Of a DNA stretch of 64,000 bases, positions 34,992 to 45,262 are shown piece after piece. Position 1 is the stretch's first letter. Each line of letters begins with the position of its first letter. The position numbers were made by a program, and so were the translations under genes. The DNA comes from Aerolutibacter ruishenii. GTDB taxonomy: Bacteria; Pseudomonadota; Gammaproteobacteria; Xanthomonadales; Xanthomonadaceae. The stretch is from contig NZ_VLKP01000001.1 of assembly GCF_007830115.1 (NCBI RefSeq), positions 372,001 through 436,000 on the forward strand, read 5' to 3'. The notes under the pieces are model-generated. The model was given only the letters and a program-made list of their open reading frames with translations. It was not told the DNA's origin and did not search any database.

Positions 34992-36139
34992 GCGCCCGGT
35001 TGCCCTTCGACCGCGACGGCGAGCGGGTTCTCACGCCCGGCCACCGCTTCGGACAGCTGGTACACCGCCATCGCGTAGTGCTTGGAGATGTTGTAGCGGG
35101 TGATGGCGTGGAAGTTGCGGAAGCCGAACCAGTATTCCGGCCCGCTGACGCCGTCGAACTTCAGCACGGTGGCGGCCTTCACGCCCGGCACGTCCACCAG
35201 CGGGCGGAAGCCGCGTGCGGCCAGCTCGGCCATCGGAATCACCGGCTCCAGCGATTCCGGCTCGATGTCGCGGGCATTCCCGGCCCGGTTGGCGCGCACG
35301 GTAACCGGTGCGCCGCGCACCCAGCCGCCCTTCTTCACGAAATAGTTGGCGATGGAGGCAAACACGTCGTCTGTGCTGCCGAACAGGTCGCGCTTGCCGT
35401 CACCATTGCCGTCCACCGCATACTCGCGGTAGCTGGACGGCATGAACTGGCCCCAGCCCATCGCGCCGGCGTAGCTGCCGGTCAGCGTGGTGATGTCCAG
35501 CCCGGTTTCCTTGCCCAGCGCGAACAACTGCGCCAGTTCGCCGCGGAAGAACGCCTCGCGGCGGTTCTCGCGGTCGGCCTTGGCCGGGTCGCCGCTGCGC
35601 GGGTAGGCGAAGGCCAGCGTGTACAGCGCGTCCACCACCGGGTACTTGCCCATGTTGGCGCCGAAACTGGTTTCCACGCCGATGATCGAGACGATGATCT
35701 CGGCCGGCACGCCGTACTGCGCCTGCACCCGCGCCAGCGCGTCACCGTGGGTGGCGAGGAACGCCTTGCCGCCGTCGATGCGCGCCTGGGTGATGAAGAT
35801 GGGGCGGTAGTCGCGCCAGGGCTTGGTCTCGGCCGGGCGCGACATCGCGGCGATGATCGGCTCGCGGATCCGCGCGCTTGCCAGCACCGACTCGATGTAC
35901 GCCGCATCCACGCCGTACTTGGCGGCAGTGTCACGCACGAACGCCGCCCTGGCCTCGGCCAGCGGCATCGCCGGCAGCGGAGGCGGCAGGGGGTCGGTGC
36001 CGGGGGTTGCGGTGGCGGGCACCGCGGATGGGGCGGACCGGGTGGCGCCCGGGGTCGACGGCACCTGCGTGGCACAGGCCGCCAGCACGAGCGGGAGCAC
36101 GCAGAGCGCGGTCCGCCGGGTGAGGTCGGTTCTACTCAT
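34988..36139 (-). CDS. mltB: Membrane-bound lytic murein transglycosylase B
   Basis: 383 residues from ATG 36139; upstream in-frame codons lack similarity. Lipobox LAAC with Cys22. The GH103 catalytic domain has Glu156 in IIGVETSFGANMGK and the signature GSYAGAMGWGQFMPSSYREYAVDGNGDGKRD split across the active site (about residues 218-248). It cleaves glycan strands to 1,6-anhydro products. It overlaps rlpA and follows rodA by 101 bases. Confidence 0.93.
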   Translation of the reverse strand: MSRTDLTRRTALCVLPLVLAACATQVPSTPGATRSAPSAVPATATPGTDPLPPPLPAMPLAEARAAFVRDTAAKYGVDAAYIESVLASARIREPIIAAMSRPAETKPWRDYRPIFITQARIDGGKAFLATHGDALARVQAQYGVPAEIIVSIIGVETSFGANMGKYPVVDALYTLAFAYPRSGDPAKADRENRREAFFRGELAQLFALGKETGLDITTLTGSYAGAMGWGQFMPSSYREYAVDGNGDGKRDLFGSTDDVFASIANYFVKKGGWVRGAPVTVRANRAGNARDIEPESLEPVIPMAELAARGFRPLVDVPGVKAATVLKFDGVSGPEYWFGFRNFHAITRYNISKHYAMAVYQLSEAVAGRENPLAVAVEGQPGA

Positions 36140-36240
36140 CGCGGCGAGGGTAACACGCGAAAGTTGGGGCAAAAAACCACGAAAATTGACGCTCCTGAAT
36201 GCGCCAGTCAGGTTCGCGGCCGACTGCGTCGCGGCGCACC

Positions 36241-37353
36241 TCACCGTCCGTGCACTGGCCGGTGCGCGCGCACCGCCATCACCACGCCCAGCCCGGCCAG
36301 CAACGACACCGCTGAAGTACCGCCATAACTGAGCAACGGCATCGGCACGCCCACCACGGGCAGCAGGCCGGAAATCATGCCGCCGTTGACGATCACGTAC
36401 ACGCAGAACGCCAGCCCCAGCGACCCCGCCAGCAGGCGCGAGTAGCCGTCACGGGCGTCGGCGGCAATCCACAGGCAGCGCCCCACCACGAACAGGTACA
36501 GCGCCAGCACCGTGGCCACCCCGACCCAGCCGAACTCCTCGCTGAGCACGGCGAAGATGAAGTCGGTGGTGTGCTCGGGGATGTAGTTCAGGTGCGACTG
36601 GCTGCCCTCGCCCCAGCCCTTGCCGGTGAGTCCGCCGCCGCCGATGGCGATCTTGGACTGGATGATGTTCCAGCCGGTGCCCAGCGGGTCGGACTCAGGA
36701 TCCAGGAAGGTGAGGATCCGGTCCTTCTGGTACGGGCGCAGCAACCAGAACCACGCCACCGGCGCGATCGCCGCGGCCCCGCCGAATGCCAGACCGAACC
36801 ACCACCACGGCAACCCCGCCAGGTACAGGGCGAAGGCGCCGCTGCTGGCCACCAGCATGGCGGTACCGAAGTCAGGCTGCTTGAGGATCAGCAGCGTGGG
36901 CACGGCGATGATCACGCCCGCGACCAGTACCGTGCTGAACCGCGGCGGCAGCGGCTGGCTGTTGAGGTACCACGCCACCATCATCGGCAGGCTCAGCTTG
37001 AGCAGTTCGGCGGGCTGGAAATAGAACACGCCCAGGTTGATCCAGTGGTTGCCGTGCTTGCCCTCGCCCACCACCAGCACCAGCAGCAGCGGGATCAGGG
37101 TCAGCGCGTATACCGGGGGCGTCCAGTTGCGCAGCTGGTTGGGTGGCACGCGCGACAACGCCCACATCGCGACCAGGCCTACCGCGAAGCGCGCACCCTG
37201 CGCCACCACCAGCGTGGTCGAACCGCCGCCGGCGCTGTACAGCACGGCCAGGCCAATGGCCATCAGCGCCAGCAGCGCGGCCATCAGCGGTGCATCCAGG
37301 GTACGCAGGAAGTGCACGGCCAAGCCGTAAAGCCAACGCAGGATGGCGCTCAT
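36241..37353 (-). CDS. rodA: RodA, SEDS peptidoglycan glycosyltransferase
   Basis: 370 residues from ATG 37353, inside an ATGA overlap with mrdA. Ten membrane helices with SEDS signatures NHWINLGVFYFQPAELLKL, KQPDFGTA (catalytic Asp), PEHTTDFIFAVLSEEFGWVG and the C-terminal VGVPMPLLSYGGTS. It polymerises lipid II glycan strands for side-wall growth with its partner PBP2, encoded immediately upstream. Confidence 0.96.
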   Translation of the reverse strand: MSAILRWLYGLAVHFLRTLDAPLMAALLALMAIGLAVLYSAGGGSTTLVVAQGARFAVGLVAMWALSRVPPNQLRNWTPPVYALTLIPLLLVLVVGEGKHGNHWINLGVFYFQPAELLKLSLPMMVAWYLNSQPLPPRFSTVLVAGVIIAVPTLLILKQPDFGTAMLVASSGAFALYLAGLPWWWFGLAFGGAAAIAPVAWFWLLRPYQKDRILTFLDPESDPLGTGWNIIQSKIAIGGGGLTGKGWGEGSQSHLNYIPEHTTDFIFAVLSEEFGWVGVATVLALYLFVVGRCLWIAADARDGYSRLLAGSLGLAFCVYVIVNGGMISGLLPVVGVPMPLLSYGGTSAVSLLAGLGVVMAVRAHRPVHGR

Positions 37354-39323
37354 CGGCGAGGCTCCGGGGTCGGGGTAGCGGCCGCGGGCGGCGCTTGGGA
37401 CGGCGTCGCCGTCGATCCAGGCGTCACTGGTGCGGCTGCGGCGCCCGGGCGGCTGGCCGCGCTGGGCGCAGGCGGCTCGGGCATCTTGCCCAGCAACCAC
37501 GCATCGAAGATCTTGCGCGCGATCGGCGCGGCGGTACTGCCGCCGTAGCCGCCATGCTCGACCACCACCGCCACCGCGATCTTCGGGTTGTCGGCCGGCG
37601 CGTAGCCCACGAACAGCGCCTGGTGGCGCAGGTGGTACGGCAGGTTGTGCGGGTTCAAGCTGGCGCTGCCCTTGCGGCTGATCTTCTGCGCAGTGCCAGT
37701 CTTGCCGGCCATCATGTACGGCGCACCCCGACCCATCGCCGCGCCCGTGCCACCGCCGTGGATGGTGGCGATCATGCCTTCCTGCACCGCCCGCAGGTGT
37801 GCGGCATTGTCGGTGATGCGCTTCGGCGTCGGCTGCGGCAACGGGGTCCACGGCGCCTCGAACCCGTCGCGGCGCTGCGCCACCAGGTGCGGCCGGCGCA
37901 GGTCGCCGCCATTGGCGATCGCCGCGGTGCTCTGCGCCAGTTGCAGCGCAGTCGCGATCCAGTAGCCCTGGCCGATGCCGGCGATCACGGTCTCGCCCGG
38001 GTACCAGTTCTCCTTGGAACGCTTCGCCTTCCACTCCGGCGAAGGCACCACCCCCGCATTCTCACCCGCCAGGTCGATGCCGGTGGGCTGCCCGAAGCCG
38101 TACTTGTACATGTAGTCGGCAAAGGTGCGGATGCCCATTTCGTAGGCAAGCTTGTAGTAGTAGTAATTCACCGACGCCGAGATCGACTTGCGCAGGTCGG
38201 TCCAGCCTGCACCACCGTGCGCGTCGCGATAACCGCGGCGCTGGCCGGGGATGTGGAATTCGCCGGTGGAGAACACCTTGTCCTCCGGCGTGCGCAGGCC
38301 GCTGTCCAGCCCGGCCAGCGCCACCATCGGCTTGATGGTGGAGCCCGGCGGGCCACCGCCCAGCACGTTGCGGTTGAACAGCGGGCGCGAGGGGTTGTCC
38401 ATCAGCGCGCGGTAGTCGGCGTGCGAGATGCCGTTGACGAACAGGTTGGGGTCGTAGCCCGGCAAGCTGACCATGCCCAGCACCTCGCCGGTGGACGGCT
38501 CGATCGCCACCGCCGAACCGTCCATGTCACCGAAGGCGTACACCATGGCCTGCTGCAGGTCCAGGTCCACGCCCAGCCGCAGATCGGTGCCGGTCACCGC
38601 CGGTACCCGCCCCACCAGCCCCATCGGCCGGCCATCGACGTTGGTCTCGATCTTCTCGTAGCCGATGCGGCCACGCAGTGCTTCGTCGTAATAGCGCTCC
38701 AGCCCGGTCTTGCCGATGTGGCTGAAGGCGGCATTGGCCTCGCCCAGTACCTGCGCATCCTTGGCGTCGACGCGGGCGACGTAGCCGATCACGTGCCCGA
38801 ACAGGTCGCCATGCAGGTAGCGGCGGTTGAGGTAGGAGACCAGTTCCACACCCGGGAAACGCCACTGGTCGACCGAGAACGCGGCGGCCTCTTCCTCGGT
38901 CAGGCGCAGCTTGATCGTCACCGGCTTGAAGCCGCGGGCGGCGCTGCGTCCTTCCTCGTAACGCTTGATGTCCTCCTCGCTCAGCGCCACCACCTTGGCC
39001 AGCGCCGGCAGCCACTGCTTCGCGTCGCCGGCCTCGCGGGGGGTGACATCCAAGCGGAAGGCGGGCACGTTGTCGGCCAGCAGGCGGCCCTTGCGGTCGT
39101 AGATCAGTCCGCGCCCGGGCACCACTGGCTGCAGCTTGATGCGGTTGGCCTCCGAGCGCGTGGCGTATTCGTCGTGCTGCCATACCTGCAGGCGGAAGTA
39201 CCACATCGCCAGCCCGCCCAGCGCCAGCACCACGCAGGCGAACGCCAGCGCCGCTCGCCGACGGAACTGCTCGGCTTCAGCCGCACTGTTCTTGATGATG
39301 CGGCGCCCGCGCCGTGGGCCCAT
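37350..39323 (-). CDS. mrdA: Penicillin-binding protein 2 (elongasome transpeptidase)
   Basis: 657 residues. Short cytoplasmic tail, one membrane helix (about 27-47), pedestal domain, then the transpeptidase domain with STIK (after GGGPPG, about residue 330), SVNYYYYK and KTGTAQ motifs. The C terminus ends in a Pro/Ala-rich tail. It cross-links glycan made by RodA in the Rod complex. It overlaps rodA by 4 bases and starts 3 bases after mreD. Confidence 0.96.
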   Translation of the reverse strand: MGPRRGRRIIKNSAAEAEQFRRRAALAFACVVLALGGLAMWYFRLQVWQHDEYATRSEANRIKLQPVVPGRGLIYDRKGRLLADNVPAFRLDVTPREAGDAKQWLPALAKVVALSEEDIKRYEEGRSAARGFKPVTIKLRLTEEEAAAFSVDQWRFPGVELVSYLNRRYLHGDLFGHVIGYVARVDAKDAQVLGEANAAFSHIGKTGLERYYDEALRGRIGYEKIETNVDGRPMGLVGRVPAVTGTDLRLGVDLDLQQAMVYAFGDMDGSAVAIEPSTGEVLGMVSLPGYDPNLFVNGISHADYRALMDNPSRPLFNRNVLGGGPPGSTIKPMVALAGLDSGLRTPEDKVFSTGEFHIPGQRRGYRDAHGGAGWTDLRKSISASVNYYYYKLAYEMGIRTFADYMYKYGFGQPTGIDLAGENAGVVPSPEWKAKRSKENWYPGETVIAGIGQGYWIATALQLAQSTAAIANGGDLRRPHLVAQRRDGFEAPWTPLPQPTPKRITDNAAHLRAVQEGMIATIHGGGTGAAMGRGAPYMMAGKTGTAQKISRKGSASLNPHNLPYHLRHQALFVGYAPADNPKIAVAVVVEHGGYGGSTAAPIARKIFDAWLLGKMPEPPAPSAASRPGAAAAPVTPGSTATPSQAPPAAATPTPEPRR

Positions 39324-39326
39324 GGC

Positions 39327-39812
39327 TCAGCCCTTCCGCCACCGGCCGTACCGCGCCGCGTCCAGCACCAGGAACACCATCGGCCACAACAGCATGCCCC
39401 CCAAGGGCGCAAGCCAGAACATCGCCGGCAGCGCCTTCAGGCCCAGCATGAGGTGGATGGCCGCGGCGACGATGCGGTCGTTGAACAGCAGGCCGCCAAT
39501 CGCCAGTGCCTGCTGCGAGATCGGAAAGAAGCGCAACCGCGCGCGGAAGCGCTGGAGGATGAACCCCATCACCACCAGCCGCAGGGCCTGCTCGCCAAGC
39601 AACGTGCCAAACGCCAGATCGGCCAGCAGGCCCACGCCGAACACCACGCCCAGCCCGACCCGGTCGGGCTCCTCGATCAGCCAGTACGCCAGCACCAGCG
39701 CCAGCCAGTACGGACGCAGCGGCTGCAGCGCTGGCGGCAGCGGCAGCAGGCCCAGCAGCAACGCGACGACGATGCTCAGCGGCAGCACCCAATGGGTCAG
39801 CGTGCGGCTCAT
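39327..39812 (-). CDS. mreD: MreD, rod shape-determining membrane protein
   Basis: 161 residues with about five membrane helices. The typical MreD pattern is visible: short N terminus, PYWLALVLAYWLIEEPDRVGLGVVFGVGLLADLAFGTLLGEQAL, and a basic cytoplasmic C terminus. It links MreC/MreB to the RodA-PBP2 pair. Its start overlaps the mreC stop by 4 bases. Confidence 0.93.
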   Translation of the reverse strand: MSRTLTHWVLPLSIVVALLLGLLPLPPALQPLRPYWLALVLAYWLIEEPDRVGLGVVFGVGLLADLAFGTLLGEQALRLVVMGFILQRFRARLRFFPISQQALAIGGLLFNDRIVAAAIHLMLGLKALPAMFWLAPLGGMLLWPMVFLVLDAARYGRWRKG

Positions 39813-41026
39813 CGGCGGACTGCCTCGTCGGTGGCCGGCGGTGTAGTGGAAGGTGTAGTGGAAGGTGTAGTGGAAGGTGTAGTGGAAGGTGTAGTGGAAG
39901 GTGTAGTGGAAGGTGTAGTGGAGGGTGTCGCTTCGGGTTGTGTTCCGGGCTGCGTTGCGCGCGGCCTTGCGCTCGAAAGCGTGGGCGAAGCCGTCGGGAT
40001 CGCCGCAGGCGTGTTGGCCGCATTGCCGGTGACCGTGCCTGCAGCTGGCGGCCGTCGGGGGTAGCGCACCTGCGCGGCCGTCGGTTCGGACACGGTCGGT
40101 GATGGAGGCGCGGCCGTCGGTGTCGCCCCGCCCACGCGCTCGCCGCCTTCCGGCGCAACGGGTGCAACGGGTGCCGCGGCAATCGGCGGCGCGGCACGCA
40201 ACAGCAGCACGTCGCGGCCGCGGTCGAGCTGCGCCGCCGGGCGCACGTCGCCCTGCAGGTAGGCACGGCTCTCGTCCGGACGCAGGTCGACGATGGTGCC
40301 GACCAGGAACCCCGCCGGAAAGCGTCCGCCCAGGCCCGAGGTGATCAGTTCGTCACCGGTTTTCACGTCGCTGGACGTGGGAATGTTGCCCAGGCGCAGG
40401 CGCCCGACTTCGCCGCTGCCGTACGCGACCAGCCGCACGCCGTTGCGCACCACCGCCACCGGCACCGCATGCGCCGGGTCGGTGATCAGCAACACGGTCG
40501 ACTGGTAGGGTTTGGTTTCGATGACCTGGCCCAGCAGGCCCCCGGCGTCGATCACGCTCTGGCCGATGCGCACGCCGTCGGCGCTGCCGGCGCGCACCAC
40601 GAGCCGCTGCCGGGTGGGATCGAGGTCGATGTCCAGGATCGGGGCCAACTGCACGTCGACGCCGCTGGTCTGGGCCGCGTCCAGCAGGCCGCGCAGGCGC
40701 TCGTTGTCCGCGGCCACGGTGCGCAGTCGCGCCATGCGCGCCTGGCTGAGCAGCAGTTCCTGGCGCAGGTGCTGGTTTTCCTCGGTCAGCTGGCCGAGCG
40801 TGCCGGCATCATCCTGCACCCGGCGCATGGCCTGTCCGGGCCAACCAGCCACCGCCCACAGCGGCTGCACGACCACCGAAAACTGCCGGCGGGCCTCGTG
40901 CAACCATCCGCCCCGGTGGTCGAGCACGATCAGGGCCACCGCCAGCCCCAGATAGATCATCAGCCGCAGCGAATCGGCGATATCACCGGGGCGTGGGGGC
41001 GTGGGAGGACCGGCGTAGGGCGGCAC
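39809..41026 (-). CDS. mreC: MreC, rod shape-determining protein, with Thr/Pro repeat tail
   Basis: 405 residues, longer than most MreC proteins (about 280-370). N-terminal membrane helix (about 18-38), coiled coil (about 65-115) and the two beta-barrel MreC core (about 120-275: VVRAGSADGVRIGQSVIDAGGLLGQV ... GLGGRFPAGFLVGTI). From about 290 the chain is a low-complexity Pro/Thr/Ala extension ending in seven STTP units encoded by a 12-bp DNA repeat. MreC activates PBP2 from the periplasm. It lies 70 bases after mreB. Confidence 0.94.
   Translation of the reverse strand: MPPYAGPPTPPRPGDIADSLRLMIYLGLAVALIVLDHRGGWLHEARRQFSVVVQPLWAVAGWPGQAMRRVQDDAGTLGQLTEENQHLRQELLLSQARMARLRTVAADNERLRGLLDAAQTSGVDVQLAPILDIDLDPTRQRLVVRAGSADGVRIGQSVIDAGGLLGQVIETKPYQSTVLLITDPAHAVPVAVVRNGVRLVAYGSGEVGRLRLGNIPTSSDVKTGDELITSGLGGRFPAGFLVGTIVDLRPDESRAYLQGDVRPAAQLDRGRDVLLLRAAPPIAAAPVAPVAPEGGERVGGATPTAAPPSPTVSEPTAAQVRYPRRPPAAGTVTGNAANTPAAIPTASPTLSSARPRATQPGTQPEATPSTTPSTTPSTTPSTTPSTTPSTTPSTTPPATDEAVRR
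39840..39923 (-). repeat. 12-bp in-frame tandem repeat (7 units) in mreC
   Basis: Seven head-to-tail copies of GGTGTAGTGGAA (plus strand), six identical and the last ending GAG, encode (STTP)7 near the MreC C terminus. The near-perfect identity suggests recent or ongoing expansion by slippage. Unit-number changes would lengthen or shorten the tail without breaking the frame. Confidence 0.95.
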
Positions 41027-41096
41027 GTCAGCGGATCAGGTCACGGGTTGGGAGGAACGACAGGATCGCGCCACGCGCGCGGTAACGCGGGGCGGC

Positions 41097-42489
<1,393 letters not shown>

Positions 42490-43422
42490 ATGTCGGCACT
42501 GATCTGCGGCTCGCTGGCCTACGACACCATCATGGTGTTCCCCGACCAGTTCAAGAACCACATCCTCCCGGACAAGGTGCACATCCTCAACGTGTCCTTC
42601 CTGGTGCCGCGGATGCGCCGCGAGTTCGGTGGTTGCGCCGGCAACATCGCCTACAACCTCAAGCTGCTGGGCGGCGATCCGGTGCCGATGGCGACCGTGG
42701 GCCAGGACTTCGGTCCGTACCGCGAATGGTTCACCGAACAGGGCATTACCCTGGACCGGGTCAAGGTGATCGACGAGCTGTTCACCCCGCAGGCGTTCAT
42801 CACCACCGACCACGACAACAACCAGATCACCGCGTTCCACCCGGGCGCGATGATGCGCTCGTACGAGAACCACGTGAAGGACGTGCCGGGCGTGACCTTC
42901 GGCATCGTCAGCCCCGATGGCTACGAAGGCATGCTGCAGAACGCGAAGCAGTTCGCCGAGGCGGGCATTCCCTTCATCTTCGATCCGGGCCAGGCGATGC
43001 CGCTGTTCAACGGCGGGGAGCTGCGCCACTTCATCGAGCTGGCCGACTACGTCACCGTCAACGACTACGAGTCCAACCTGCTGCAGGAGCGCACCGGCTG
43101 GAGCGAGAAGGACATCGTGCAGCGGGTGAAGGCGTACATCTGCACGCGTGGGCCGCAGGGTGCGGAGATCCACACCGCCCAGGAAACGTTCAACGTGCCG
43201 CCGGCGCACGAGCGTCGCGTCACCGATCCCACCGGCTGCGGCGATGCGTTCCGCGCGGGGCTGATCTTCGGCATCGAGAAGGGCTATGACTGGATGACCA
43301 TCGGCCGCATCGGCAACCTGATGGGCGCGCTGAAGGTTGAGCATCCGGGGACGCAGAACCAGCGCTTCGATTACGAGGAGTTTGCCGAGCAGTTCAAGCA
43401 GCAGTTCGGGTACGCGCTGTAG
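42490..43422 (+). CDS. PfkB-family carbohydrate/adenosine kinase
   Basis: 310 residues from ATG 42490. Ribokinase fold: N-terminal ICGSLAYDTIM, substrate-binding GGCAGNIAYNLKLLGG, and the C-terminal anion hole with catalytic Asp in DPTGCGDAFRAGL. The long insertion and the pattern VTFGIVSPDGYEGM resemble bacterial adenosine kinases of this group, but ribose, fructose or nucleoside specificity cannot be fixed from sequence. Divergent from mreB, with no operon partners. Confidence 0.85.
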   Translation: MSALICGSLAYDTIMVFPDQFKNHILPDKVHILNVSFLVPRMRREFGGCAGNIAYNLKLLGGDPVPMATVGQDFGPYREWFTEQGITLDRVKVIDELFTPQAFITTDHDNNQITAFHPGAMMRSYENHVKDVPGVTFGIVSPDGYEGMLQNAKQFAEAGIPFIFDPGQAMPLFNGGELRHFIELADYVTVNDYESNLLQERTGWSEKDIVQRVKAYICTRGPQGAEIHTAQETFNVPPAHERRVTDPTGCGDAFRAGLIFGIEKGYDWMTIGRIGNLMGALKVEHPGTQNQRFDYEEFAEQFKQQFGYAL

Positions 43423-43471
43423 TTTTTTTGCTGCGGGACGGGCTGATGATGGCGCTGGCATTGCTCCAGCG

Positions 43472-43501
43472 CTCCGTCCGCGCAGGACTGCGCGGACGGA
43501 G
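43472..43501. terminator. Strong 13-bp hairpin between convergent genes
   Basis: Perfect inverted repeat CTCCGTCCGCGCA / TGCGCGGACGGAG with a 4-base loop, between the ends of the kinase gene (43422) and the minus-strand lipoprotein gene (43554). It probably terminates both transcripts. A run of seven T (43424-43430) just after the kinase stop lies before it. Confidence 0.7.
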
Positions 43502-43553
43502 GGTCGAAGCAATACCCATGCGCGCACGCTCCACGCGACCGCGCATCACCCCA

Positions 43554-44285
43554 TCACTGCGGCCACTTGGGCAGTGAGGTGGTGTCCAGCGCAGCCACTT
43601 CAAACACCGCCGTGCGCGTGCCTCCAGCCTTCACCGGAAACTCGATCTCGACCACCTTCGCATCGCGCACCAGCTTCCACAGCGTCCTCTCGTCCTCGAT
43701 GAACATCGCGATGGCCTCGTCGGTCTTGGGTCGCGTGGCGGCCATCGCCTTGGGCGCGGCGTCATCGGCCTTCACCTTGACCTTGCAACCGGCGTAGCAG
43801 TTGAAGTCACCCGTCTCCAGTACCAGGTAGCTGCTGGTGCCCCACTCCGGGTGGTCGCGGAAGATCAGCCGCACCGGCTTGGCGCCGCTGCCATCGGTGT
43901 CCACCGGCTCCTGCGAGTAGATCGACGCGGACAGCTGGCTGCCCTTGCCCACCGGCTCGTTGCCATAGGACCACAACGAGGCCAGGCGACGCTGTTCGCG
44001 CGCTTCGGTGGCCTTGGTGATGGCGTCGGCGTGACGTTCCTTGATCCGTGCGGCGGCGGTGCTGTCGGGGTACTTGTCGATCAGCACGTCGCCATGTGCC
44101 TTGGCCAGCTCCCAGTTGTGGCGACCGTATTCGGCGTCGAACTGCCTGGCCGCATCGTCGGCGGCCTGCTCCATCGCGGCCTTCTGGCGCGCGGCGATGG
44201 CGGCCGGATCCTCGGCGGGCTTGCATGCGCCCAACGCGAGCGCGACGGCCAGCGGCAGGGCGAGGCGGAGCTTGGCGGATTTCAT
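43554..44285 (-). CDS. Hypothetical lipoprotein
   Basis: 243 residues from ATG 44285. Lipobox LGAC (Cys21). A helical N-terminal part (about 25-105, rich in Ala/Glu/Lys) precedes a beta-rich C-terminal domain containing GTSSYLVLETGDFNCYAGCKVKV and a conserved-looking EFPVKAGGTRTAVFEV. I recognise no named family. It overlaps the alpha/beta hydrolase by 4 bases and is the last gene of a three-gene operon (M1 peptidase, hydrolase, lipoprotein). Confidence 0.8.
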   Translation of the reverse strand: MKSAKLRLALPLAVALALGACKPAEDPAAIAARQKAAMEQAADDAARQFDAEYGRHNWELAKAHGDVLIDKYPDSTAAARIKERHADAITKATEAREQRRLASLWSYGNEPVGKGSQLSASIYSQEPVDTDGSGAKPVRLIFRDHPEWGTSSYLVLETGDFNCYAGCKVKVKADDAAPKAMAATRPKTDEAIAMFIEDERTLWKLVRDAKVVEIEFPVKAGGTRTAVFEVAALDTTSLPKWPQ

Positions 44286-45259
44286 CGGGGTGTTCCTCGT
44301 TCGATCAGAGCGACCACCGCTTCGGCGACCGCATCGGGTTGTTCCATCAGCGACATGTGGCCGCAGCCGTCCAGCAGCACCTTGCGCGCCTGCGGCATGC
44401 GCGCGGCGTACAGGTCGAGTGCGCTGGGGTCGATCACCGCATCCTGGCGGCACCACAGCAGCAGTGCCGGCTGGCGGATGTGCGCGGCCTCCTCACCCGG
44501 CAGGAAGCGTTCCTCGCTGCGGCCGATCCTGTCGAGCACATGCTGTTCGAAGGCCGCCTCGCGCACGCGCCGGGCAACATAGATGCCATCGGCCGGCCAC
44601 GGGATCCAGGGCCTGGCGGCCGCGTCGAAGAACACGGTGTCGAGGTAACGCTGCATGGTGGCCACGTCGTGCACCGCGAACGGATTGTGCCCCGCCAGCA
44701 CATCCCGGCCGAACTGGTTGTCGGCGAAGCGGATGCCGGCGGCGTTGAGCAGACCGACGCGATCGACCAGCGCCGGATGTCGCGCCGCGACCAGGGCGGC
44801 GATGCCGCCACCCATCGAGTGGCCCAGCAGCACGGTCTGCCGACCGGGTTGGCGCGCGACCGCCGTGATGAAGGCGGCCACGCGTTCGGACTCCGCCACG
44901 AACCCGTAGTCCGCACCGGGCTGGCGACTGCTGGCGCCCCAACCCGCGAGGTCGGGAATCACCAGCCGGTAGTGTCCACGCAAACGTTCGGCCAGCGGGT
45001 ACCAGTTCTCCTTGCTGCCGGTGAAGCCATGCAGCATCACCACGGTAGCCGCGCCGGGCGGTGCGTCATCGTTGAACGCGTACACCCAGCGATGGCCCGC
45101 AACGTCAACCGAATCCTGCTGCAATCCGGCGCCAATGCGCTGGCGGGCGAAGTCCGCGCGCAGCACCACCTCCGGATCACGCGCGACCCAGATCGCGCCG
45201 CCCAGCAACAACGCGGCCGCCACCAGGGCAGCCGCGATGAGGGCCTTGCGCCAGCGCAT
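44282..45259 (-). CDS. Alpha/beta hydrolase, membrane-anchored or secreted
   Basis: 325 residues. N-terminal hydrophobic helix (ALIAAALVAAALLLGGAIWV, about 6-25) acts as anchor or signal. Hydrolase fold motifs: oxyanion LHGFTGSKENW, nucleophile Ser in LGHSMGGG (about residue 148), and a C-terminal His in DGCGHMSLMEQPD. This is the architecture of periplasmic lipase/esterase-like enzymes. It lies 3 bases downstream of the M1 peptidase gene. Substrate unknown. Confidence 0.87.
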   Translation of the reverse strand: MRWRKALIAAALVAAALLLGGAIWVARDPEVVLRADFARQRIGAGLQQDSVDVAGHRWVYAFNDDAPPGAATVVMLHGFTGSKENWYPLAERLRGHYRLVIPDLAGWGASSRQPGADYGFVAESERVAAFITAVARQPGRQTVLLGHSMGGGIAALVAARHPALVDRVGLLNAAGIRFADNQFGRDVLAGHNPFAVHDVATMQRYLDTVFFDAAARPWIPWPADGIYVARRVREAAFEQHVLDRIGRSEERFLPGEEAAHIRQPALLLWCRQDAVIDPSALDLYAARMPQARKVLLDGCGHMSLMEQPDAVAEAVVALIERGTPR

Positions 45260-45262
45260 GGC

